From: Lytechinus pictus
Lineage: Eukaryota > Echinodermata > Echinoidea > Temnopleuroida > Toxopneustidae
Length of the DNA: 64,000 nucleotides
Assembly (NCBI RefSeq): GCF_037042905.1
Contig: NC_087253.1
Location: 13,407,001 to 13,471,000 of the forward strand
Direction of reading: 5' to 3'
Positions 11,701-23,700 of this stretch are shown here, in pieces (position 1 is the first letter of the stretch; every line of letters starts with the position of its first letter). The notes below the pieces were generated by a model. The model was not told where the DNA came from, searched no databases, and was given only the letters and a program-made list of their open reading frames with translations. A program made the translations under genes and the position numbers.

Positions 11701-14700
11701 AGGTTACGCTGTGAGTTTGCTTTTAACTATTATGGGATAATAATATGTCTATTTATTTAGCGCATCGACTTATAATGCGTAAACTCTGCATAATCGCGCT
11801 TACATGGCATTATGTAATTACCCCAGTTGTACATTATCATACATACAACTGATACAGGTACTGCTTACGGCAAATGACCATACTACAATTTGGGATTTTT
11901 TTTTATTAATTATTGTTTGAGATGATACAAAACCTTGGACTTTATCAATATTGCGTAAATTTTCGAATATCACTTTGCCTTGAACCAAGGCAAATTTCTT
12001 TCTATCCACGGTTTAATTGATGCTTAGTCAAATAATTTGATAATATTCAATGGGTGGCATTGAACCATCCAGGCCACCTCTCACATTCTTTCCCATTTTA
12101 AACGATACGAATGGACGAATTCTGTAAATAACATATTTCTTGTTTCTTGCAAAGGAAACAGGCAATATTTTACCATTGCTGATTCTAGAATATCATTGTT
12201 TCCAGTTGACACATGCACTAAGAATCAACACGTCTTTTAATATCTAGCCAAGATGATTCTGATTCCTGCCTGGATTGTCTTTCTGTGTAGGTAAGAAGTA
12301 TGCCACACCCAGTAGTACCGGCCCCAACTACTACCCCAGACTACCCCTACACCATACCGCCTGCCAACCAGGCCGACTGGCTAAAGGTAATCCTGATCAT
12401 CGATACTGCCTTTGACGAAACCAATGCAACATTTCAGAAGCAACTGCGGAACGACCTGGAGTTCCTCTACGTCAATGGCAGTGCTATCTTAGAGACCAAT
12501 TCTGCAAGGACAAGACGGGATGTTAAGATGGAGTATACCGGTGATATGGTCTTTCCAGGGGACAATCTGGTTCGGGAAAGGAGAGCTGCAGACCCAAGCT
12601 CCTTGACGGAAGTGGCTGTAAGTTGCTTGATATACTTCGCAGCGGTGATGGCGGCTCTTTGAAGGAGATTCAATAGGTCTACTTTTTCGTCCCAACAACA
12701 GAGCCCAAGATAATAATGTTTAAAGGATTCCTGTACTCTTAGAGAGGAAAATAAGTCAACCTTTCTTTTGTAAATTTTGCAATGACTATTGCGTAATCAA
12801 GGCTTTGGTCATTGATTTTAAAATAAATTTATCAGGATAATTCTGTAGGCTATCACCTAAAAATATAATAAAAAATTTAAAATTCTATTTGTAATCCGCT
12901 GGGTAATCTAGATGACGGAAGTGTATATCATAGTCACTTGTCTACAATTTCATAAGGAACGCGATTGCTGTGTGATATAGGCTGCTGTGACAAAAAAATA
13001 ATAGGCATCCAGGGAAGGTTTGGAACCCACAACCTCGGGATACTAAACAAGGGGCCCGTTTCATAGAGACGTATAAAATAATTTAGTTTGGCCATTATGA
13101 TAACTTTAATGGTAACAGTGCTCAGCGATCAATAAAAATATCAGTGTCCACGGTTGTTACCTTTATAGGAAAGTTGGTCGTTTCAAAACGGAACTAAGAC
13201 CTACATCTTTTAATATACCTTACCACTGAAATAACTTGTACGAAGTTGATAATCCCCGATTCTTTCTGAATATCTCTAAAACGATAGCTGGAATCAGTCG
13301 ATCGGTCTCAAGCTGATGGAGAGGACGTTGATGTGGTGTTCTATGTCGTTGATGAAGGAAGTGTGGTTCCTGGGGCTACAGCCTTGATTCCATACCAGCA
13401 GTTCAGTCTTCAGGAGCTAGAGGGCGTTCTAGGATATCAGGTGACCGATGTTTTACAAATGACAAAGAACATTGACAATCATTTGGATTTGTTTAAGACA
13501 CATAATAATCATAACCATATTGATTAATATAGTAACATATATGACATATTTTCAACAAGTCCACTCTGCTAGTGCTCAAAGCATCAAAGAAATCTGAAAT
13601 AAAAGGAAAATCAGAGCTAGACGAAATTAAAGATTTGACAGGATTGTATTTGTCCTTGGTCTTAGATTCAGTCAGTCAGACCAAGGCCTTGTCCTTAAAC
13701 ACCTCTGATGTTCGACCTTGCACACAGAATTTCAAGTCTGTTCCTTGTAACCTTTATGTTTATAGTCAACAAAATAATCTGCTTTTATACTATTAATGTA
13801 GGTGGTATCTCCAGGGGTGACCCTCTTCCTGACTGCCACTTCCACTGGACTTGATTGGTGGTGGTATCTCCTAATAGCCCTTGCAGCTCTCTTCCTTCTT
13901 ATAGTCACCTTCCTCCTCATCTACTACTACTGCTGGTCTAAGAAGACAGCGATTAAGACATTGGTAAATAGTATGATCCTTTGTTTTTAATGGTTTCGCG
14001 ACTCATATTTTCGTAAACGTCAAGGCCCGTATTCTGCACTCCGGCTTAACTTAAACTCTGGTTTAAAATTTGGGTTTAACTGCGGAGAGCCGACTGTGAC
14101 TCAGATCTCCTACATTTCAGGTTTAGTCTTTCAGCATCATTCAGAACCATTCACAAAATGTCTGGGAAATACTTCACCATTTTATTCAGATCACGAGCAA
14201 AGAACAGAGTAAAGATAAGGCACACGGGAAGATACAATACAATGTAAATTTCAATACTTTCGGTTCCCTAAAAACTTAAGCACAAAAGTCAAACGATGTT
14301 CTAAATGAAACCGGAGTTCTGAATACTGAATATTGTCTATTTTATTTGTGGGAATTTAACTTAAATTATTCACTGGCGAACTTGTTGGGGGTAGGCATTG
14401 AAAGGGTCACTTCCCCTTCCAGATGTGAACAAAATATTAAGCTAAATCACATCGTATGTCATCACTCAGTGGTAAATGTTTCATCAACCTTCCTAGGAAA
14501 TTTGTGGCATATTTTTAAAAAAGATTTTTTAAAATCCATTATGATGGAACATATCACCTAGAAGTATAAAGAAATACGGTCGAATTTCTGGCTATTTGAC
14601 CATACTTCTCCAAGGGTATGTGAAATTGTACTTGTTCTATGATTATTTTTTTTTAGGTATCTAAGTTTGTGTTCCTCATTCTCCATGAGAAGTTTCTTAT

Positions 14701-17700
14701 ATGCCGACTTGCGATACATGATTTGATTTCATTTTACAAATATTGGATATAAGCTGGTGAATATGGGTGCAACCTCTATATAATTGGAAACCTTATGTTA
14801 AGATATTTCACACTAAGAAGGTTAAAGGTTTTGAGTCTGATGCATTAAGGGACAGGGACAATTTGAAAATATCCACTTGGGGTGTCAAAACGTTTGGACT
14901 GACAGTTCTAACTTTTGCCTGATAAACAAAAGAAAGATTTTTGCTATTAAATCAAAGAAGCAAAAGTGAAAGTGGCATTATTGTGGGACTTACGTTGTAA
15001 TAAAGACTCCCATGGATGCGCCCTCCATGCTACATAACTGGTGTTGCCCGTCTATATATAGTGAATAAATTAATGGATCTCACTAGGATCCTTCCGTTAA
15101 TTGGATGTGCTGAAATTGGTTGGATCTACAATTCATATTTTTATAAATAAAAAATCACTAGGAACATTAAGGGATCGATAAATTACTCTAAATTTTGAAA
15201 CGCACATACGGGGTGTACTATAAGAAATATAGATTGCTCTTTTTAATGGCAGTGCAGACAAATTCGATTAACAGAACGAAGAATGTTTGCGAATCTCCCT
15301 GAATAATTATGTTCACCTTTCCATCATGTACCAATCCCTGGGCACCGTCATACGAAGAGTTGCCATTGAACCGATCAATCACAACTACGGAAAGCCAGCT
15401 ACGGCAACGTCTAAAATGCATGTTTGGACAAAATGTTTACTAGAGATTCTGTATACTCATGCATTCATCGCTTTCTTGATAATTCAGTGTGCTCCTCTAT
15501 TTTGAAGGAAGGACATTGTGTAAGTTCCATGTAAGAAAACTATGACGATGGTGGATTTCCATAGTTGAGGTTGATCGGATCAATGCCACCGCTTTGTGAG
15601 ACGGGGCCCTGGTCATCAGGCACATGCTCGGTCACACCGGCGAAACCAATTATAGACAGACCTGTTAGTTCCTATATATGGCATTTCATCAGTTGGTTTT
15701 GAGTTCGTTTTGTTAACGTGACTTTGACATATTGCACATCCCTAGCGCCTACTGTAAATTTAACCATCTCGGCAGAAAGGGGCAGTTTTCTTTTATATTT
15801 ACGACTAGAAGTGCAAAGCTAAGAAATTGCAGTCATGTTAGTGTGTCCCATGTGCCCCTTAAAACGAATTGTCACATTCCAAAAGGTCATCAGCTGAATT
15901 TTTATCAAAAGGGTTATGGAACCCTTGGTAGATCCATCCTAAAATTGCACACGTGATTTTTTTCTCTCCCTTTGTCCCTTTTAATAAAAGAAACTCCTTT
16001 CTTTGCGAAGTCGGCATGTATATTTTTTCATGTTTACGTATCCATTTATCCTAATCCAGGTTGCCCTAAGCATAGAATATACGTCAGTACCAGGGGCCGC
16101 GGAACGGTTTTCAAGGTGGGGGGGCTGATCCAAAAGTGGGGGGGGGGGGGGCTGACCATGCAAAAAATCACAATCATATGGTCATTTTTACGTTTTTGTA
16201 AACGGTTTTTGAAAAAAGTGGGGGGGCTGAAGCCCCCCCCCCCCCGCTTCCGCGGCCCCTGAGTACAGATACCGAGTTCATTCGTGTTTCGTACTCCTGG
16301 TATCTCTTACATCCCCGTCATAAAATGGATTGTTCCAATTTAGGAGAGAATTCTTGAAATTCCATTCATTTTCTGTATTCATTTCACCCCTTAGTATAAA
16401 GCTGATTGTTCCAGGTCATTCAAGTTTCCACGATATTTCATTTAGGGCCTATGTTTTTTCTTCTATTACACCCCTTAGTATAAAGTGGATCGTTCCATGT
16501 CAGTAGAGATTCCTTGACATTACATTTTTTTAACTGTTACAGCCTTAAGATAAAGCAGATCGTTCCATGTTATTGAATATTCCGATATATTTCATGTATA
16601 TCTCTTAATTTATTAAACCCCTTAGGATAAATTATATCTTCCGTAGAGATTCATTGAAAATAAACATTTTCTGTGTCTATTTCATGCCCCCTCAGGATGA
16701 AATTGCTCGTTCCACGTTATTAAAAAATTATTGATATTCCATGCATGCTTCGGTATATAGTTCACCCCATAGGATAAGTGGATCCTTCCACGTCAGTAAA
16801 GATTCCTTGAATTCTTTATCAGTATATATTACACCCCTTATAATAAAGTGGATCGTTCCAAGCCAGTAGCGGTTCCTTGAAATTTATTTCATTTTTCTGT
16901 ATTTAATACACCCAAGCATGACTTGATATTTACGAATCAGTATAATTTCCTTGAAATTTCAAGTAAGACATTTCGTGTATACATTACATCCCTCAGGATA
17001 AAGTGGACCGTTCCACATCAGTTGAGCTTGGATTCCTTCGACTCGAGAAGGAAACAAAGCCAAAACTCGTTGTCATGGAGACAGTTCTTGAGGAGAAACC
17101 TTCCAAGAGAGGCCAAGTTAACGGAAGCGCATCTCGAGAGGCGGACAAGGAGAGGTAATTGATTCCTTAGTTTTACATTACCTCGGCCGCCGTAATCGCT
17201 AAATGAAATGCCCTAGCAAGATCATCCTTGCAGGAGCATTTTGTTCAGTAGACTATCTAGTAGCCAATCAGAATTGTTCTTTCAAATTAGCGATTAATCG
17301 CTAACTTCTGTGTTACGGGGCCCAGGTCTATTTTAATTGTGGCTTACCGAGGCCATGGAAGTTTTATACTGTTTTTTTTTTTCGTTGGTGGTTTTTTTTT
17401 CTTTCTCTGTAGCCTATTGGCTGACTTAAATTTACCCTCTCTCCTCCTCTCCATCCCTATCCAATTTTCTTTCCCCTCTCTCCAACTCTATCTCTCTCTC
17501 TACTTCACTCTTTCTTTTATGGTCCTTCTCCTATGTCACCTCCGTCTCACAATTCACTTTTAATATCATATTCTATTTCCTCTTTGTCCCCTTTCCTAAT
17601 CTCTATCTCTTTCTTTTAACGTCTCTCCTATTTCACCTCCGTCTACCTTTTCATTTTAGTATCATATTTTATTTCGTTAATTCCCTGGTCTACGTCAAAT

Positions 17701-20700
17701 TTAATTCCCCATTTCCTTATCGGATCTGAAAGATTATGACAATGACATTATCCAAGTACTTTTATTCTTAATTACTTCAGGCTTACAGAAGATGGGACTC
17801 AAAAATATAAAAGGAAAAAGAAAAGCAAACGAGCAAAGGAATCAACGAGGGAGTATGCTAAAAGAGGCTATTTGAGTGATGAGGTAAGATGGCAAAATGT
17901 TCCCCTCCCCCAAGCAGGAAACATAACATACTAATGACATTCGCTCAGTATTCTTAATTTAGCCCTATGCGAACTCCTTCATTTAAGTCTCCTCATCAGC
18001 TGATCCTCATCCTTGAATTAATTTACACAGAAAAATGCCGTTTGAATTGTTTTTTGCAGAGCTGTTTACTAGACGAACCTCTTTGATTTTTAATATCCAA
18101 TTCTCAATAAATGGTTGGTAAACAACTACTATACTGTAAGGCTCATTATAGTACATAGCGTTATATAAAATTCTATACAGTGTTTTTACTGTGCACGGAC
18201 TGTATTTATATTGTATATTTGATGTGAAAATTATAATTATTATTTACTGTACCTGAGTGAAATAAAATTTGGATTGAATGAAATCGAACTGAGTTCCAAC
18301 TAAAATGCGTAACCCAAGTGAAGCCTGAATTTTTACCGCCGTATGTGCTCCAATGATATATTTAACAAGTCCAAATAAAACGTTCAAGCATATTCATTTA
18401 TAGTTTAATCATTTTGAACCGCCAGTGCTCGATTTACTTTATACCTATAGATTTGAAAACATTTACCATGTGATGTACGCTACATGAAAATAAGGATATT
18501 ACTTTCATGCAAGAGTTTTGTGAATGAATTGAAATAAACTTAATTCGTCACTCCATTTCCATGAGATGGAGTGAAGAGCGCACAAAGTTCATTGGCACAA
18601 ATCGTATTGCAACAATACAAGACAGGCACATTTGACACCGACTTGAGGAGGCCTTCGTATTGCAGTTGGTTGAACATGGCTGATGGTGATGATGATGATA
18701 ATTATGATGATGATGATGATAATTATGATGATGATGATGATCTGATAAAACTTAATTGACATAAATCTTGAATCAACTACAGGATGACCAGCTGTTCAGT
18801 CACGTCGACGTCCATGCAACTAAGCCAAAGACCAAGAAACCACTAAGTGCCTCGAGAGTACAGAACAACATGGTTTACCCTGAAGCCGAGAGACTCCCGC
18901 CACTCAAACACCGATCACTGGTAGCCTATTCGGAGACCGAGAGTGAACTTAGTAACGAACAACTTCGGATGATGAGAAGGGCAGGGATGCCGAAGGTATA
19001 ATGTATTGTGATGTTTTTCATTTTTCTTTTACTCTCCCTTTCTTCTTCTTTTTCTTCTTCTTCCTATCTTCTTCTTCTTGTTGTTGTTCTTCTTGTTGTT
19101 GTTCTTCTTCATCTTCTTCTTTTTCTTCTTCTTCTTGATCATCATCAATTGTCTTTGTCGTTTTGTATTCTTTCACTTCTCCAATGTATCTACCCATCTT
19201 TCCAGTTTGTCAGTGTGTTAATATATTCTTTCTTATATTCTTTCTTTCTTACTTCCCTTGATTTTTTTTCTCAAACTTCCGTCTACCTAAATTTCTTTAT
19301 AGTTAATTTGCATGATTACGTTAATAAACACACTCCCATCTGTTGTTCTGTTTCTGTTACTTTCTCACCATCTCTATCTTGATTAACTCATATCCTATTC
19401 TCTGTTTAGTTTCCCAATGCTGCACCTTACTTGTAAGACAGGAACGCCAGAAAATCTCTACTTAAAAAATTAATGCAGCAGAGTCTCGAGAACACCTGCA
19501 ATCTTACTGCACTGTGTAATCTTACATGCATTAGTGTACAATTACAGAAAATTGGTATTTGGTGTGTGTAACCTTGCAGATTTCATGTAATAAAACTGTT
19601 TTCCCCTTTTTTTAAACAGACCTGTTCTGTAAAATTGTAAAAAAAAAATCACAAAAATGTTCTTATTATAACAAATTAAAGAATGATTTGGTTTTTTTCT
19701 TTCTGTAAAATCTTTTCTTTCTTTTTTCTTCTGTAAAATCTTCTGTTTTTAAACTCTTAATAGAGTTTATCATGTTTATGAAGCTACTTCGTTACTTCAA
19801 TTTTTTTTTGGAAAAGTTTTTTATTGGAAAATCAATATTGCTTTTAAATCAAATCTAGTCCTGGTATACTACACATATTGACAAAGATCCGGAAGAACTG
19901 AAGAAAGACATCGCAAGAGAGAAGAAGAGACAAAGAAAGAAGAAGGAGAAGAAAATCCAAGACCAACTGACAGCAGAGCAAATGCAAAAAGAGGTAAGTG
20001 CCCATTCGATTTTCTTATTGTTTTCTTTCGAAATCTGACCATGATATTATGGTGGTAGTGATGATGCTGCCGCTGTTGCTGCTTCTGATGATGGTGTTAA
20101 TAATGTGGTGGTGGTGGTTATGAATCACAATTTGTTTAATGTATAATTCTCAAATATAGCAAAATTGTTTTCGTATCATTTGTCTACCCCCCCCCCCCAA
20201 AAAAAAGATAATAATAATCATCAAAATGAAGAAAAAAAAATGTTTAAATTACGGTCTTACGAATATCCTTTTGTGCAGAATTTGGTCTGGTTATTGAGTT
20301 ATGTTGAGTATCCCACAATAATTTTGTTGTCACATTTTCGTTCTTATATGTTTTTATTTCTAGTTTGATGCAGTTCTCGATGGAATGGATGAACAAGGAA
20401 TTAAAAATCCAACAGCAAGGTGATGGACAATTTAAAAACAATATTAATCAGTTATAAATCTTTTGCTTGGAATTCGTGAAATTGTAAAGTGGAATTCTCT
20501 GTAGTCGCGACGCTTCACCAACCACTGTTAGCTTGAAGAACAATATTTAAATAAAATGTGTTTTTCGTAATCTTCATATGAATACTGTCATAGCCCAGTT
20601 ACACGAAATTTGAAATCAATCGTAGTCATTATGATCCATTGAATACACTCTATCATCAATTGGAACAATTTTATAAGTCAGCCGTACAATCAACGTCTTT

Positions 20701-23700
20701 TGCCCCGATGTATTATTTGTTAAATGTGTACCAAGATGAAGAATAAATTAAAATTGATTTTAGAACAATTTAAATGCAGATTTAGTGTCTAAATCTCACA
20801 ATATTCCAGTTTTCAACAATTCAACAATCACACAATATCCATATATTTTATCTTTTTTGGTTGGGCAATCCAGACAGCTGCAATATACGAGGACGGATCG
20901 TTGGAAACCCAAGGGTGCGGTAAGTTTCGCAGTTGTTCTGTCACTTTTCACTTTTCCTTTTAGCGAAGTAAAATTTTCTAAAAGATCCCTCGTGGAGCAA
21001 AGGTTTTATTTTTCACTTTTAATTTCAATTTCATATTTACAATTATGATACAATTGACATAGTAACATATAATCACATTTGAAGTATATACAAAAATTGA
21101 AATCATTATTATAACATTACAATAGACAATTATCAAATTATAATCACCGAATTGCCGGCGAAGCAAATGCCATGGAACCATTAAATGCAATAAAGCCTTA
21201 TCTTCGGTAGATATGAAACCAGCGATCAGTCTTTCTGCCTCTAACTGTATTCTTCTACCACTCTCCTTGTTAACATGTTTACCCCCCCCCCACCCCGCCC
21301 TATGTATACCCCGGTCTACTTGCCCCTCTCTTTGTCACATGTCCCACCCCCATTCTCTCTCTCTCTGTAGAAGAGGAAAAGTGAAATTCCTGAATCAGTA
21401 GGACACAGTGACGAGTCTGCTGTGAGACTGATCAGAACCCGCCCTCTGGAGTCTGAGGTAAGTCATGTATGCGCTATTTATGGGCTTGATGATGATAATG
21501 ATGATGGTGTGATGATGATGATGATAATGATGATGGTGTGATGATGATGATGGTGATTATGATGGTGATGATGACGATGATAATGATGAAGATGATGGTG
21601 ATAATTGCAGCAATCGACATATTACCTGATTATTCTAGTCAATAATAGCATATTCGCCAGATAATGGGTTTGAGATACATGTACATGTTGGCCTGCTTCA
21701 ACATGGCTCGTGCTCGGTTATTCAGAAGAAAAACAATTATTCTTTATCATTTATTTTTATTAGTAGTATTCTCTCTCTTTTTTTGCACTCACAGGCTCCA
21801 GCGGCGCCAAATCATGAAGATATCAAACGGGAAATCGTGGAGCTTCTGAAAAGAGGTCCTCCTAAAGCCGCCCAAGGACCTTTCTCAAACACAGTATCCG
21901 TGTCTCAGGTAGTAGTCTGCTAATTCATATGTTTGTACATTTGGGATTTTATGGACTTTAACAGTTGGGCAGTTTGTTTTTGTCGGTCTTGCTGATTGTT
22001 GACAATCCACAGTTAATGCAATGTGTAAATATGAAAACAAATAGTAATACTATTACCCCTTATTAATCGCATATCATAAGAAAATCATACAATCTTTATC
22101 ATTCAATTTTGGATCACCATTTACATGTACGTTAATGATTATTTCGAATATTATTGCAGGAAGAGGCTAAAGAGGCTGCTGAGAAGAAGGAGAGGGAGGT
22201 CAGACTACGGAGAAAATGGGCCGAGGAGAGAAAGAGACTAAACCGTATTTTAGATGAAGCCTTTGCTCTGAGTTCCACTAGTCTAGGTAATTCAGGAGAT
22301 CAAGCAAAAGGTGACACGGCATCCGGAAGCAACGGGAATGACAGTATAGGAGCCAGAGAGTTTGGTAAAGACTTAGAAGACTCGGGGTATCTTCGACGTC
22401 ATGATTACTATGGTTATGATAGACTGGATGATAGCATCTTACCTGGCATGATTCCTGGAAGGCTGCCCATGTCAGCTCGGAACATCCCTCTTTATGAAAC
22501 AAGCTTTGGATTTGATAGTGGTGAGCACCTCTATGACTCGATCCGAAGACCGCCCATAGAGTACGAGTTTCTGCCGTCACAGATGCGATCTGATGGCGCC
22601 GTACCTGCGTATGGGGTTAGCGTTTCTCCGGTTCGAGCGCAGAGGGCGCGTGTCTCGCCGTATCCTGTGCGGGGTTTTATTGGCGTTGACCCACACACGA
22701 GCTTGAACTCTTCTTTGAATAGTAGCCTACAGCCCATGCAGATAACACCCCGGAATCAACAAATAGATAGAACTATAGGAAACGACCATCAATATCAGAA
22801 TGACGATCGAGGGCAAGACATTATCCGTGTTCAAGAAGAGAATCTATCACTTCAAAGACTTGTAGCGAAGCAACAACGGGAGCTGGATCATGCTCTAGCC
22901 CTGATTGGACAGCCAAATTCAAGAATTGACCAACCACAGAAGAGTAACAGTAAGGAGGAGAAGATTGGATCTAATGGCCGAAAACAACGTAAAATTGTTC
23001 CAGTTAACTCAACCAAACCTCTCAATGGCCCGAGTTCCGTCTCAGCTTGGACGGTGAGTTTGTTTTAAAATATCTATGTCATTGATTTTATGTTTTTTTT
23101 ATACAGTAGCTTTAGAACTTTTAACCGATTGTTTTGTTCTTCCATCTTTCCGCTAGGATGACCACAAGGCCGTAGAGAAGAAATCCCATCCACTGACTTC
23201 AACCCCCAACAAAGACAACCTAATTAAGGTTAAACCAAAGCCTTCACAGAAGGAGGGAAGTGTAGTCTTGGAACACCATATAGAAAAGCCAGGTAAAATA
23301 CACTACTATAACATGAATGATTAAAGTCAGTAAGTCACCGCTCGAGTGTGTGCGTGTACATGTGCGTTCCCGTTTATGTAAGCGCGTGTGTGTGATTCGG
23401 CGTGTGGTGCGTGCACACCCTTGTTCATGTACATTCCTTGTGAATGTGTGTGTGTGCGCGCGCGCATCGTTATCAATAACGATAATATTTGAAATTTATA
23501 TACCGTATAATAGTAAAAAGACTCTCTATGCGCTTTACAAAATATAAATAAATGAATTGAATGTAGATAATAGAAATTCTTCATGAATGAATTGGTAATA
23601 ATGATAAGTTATTGAGTAAAAGAAAACTCTTTCTGAAAATGTCAAAAATATCTACCAAACTAATATCTTTTCCTTTTCTCCCCTTGTAGGTAAAGACTCG

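Noticed and set aside
13354-13380. GSVV in SEA-like module 2 as the autoproteolysis motif
   Set aside because: When aligned on the FYV strand, GSVV falls after the position of the canonical SEA cleavage site, and module 1 lacks it.
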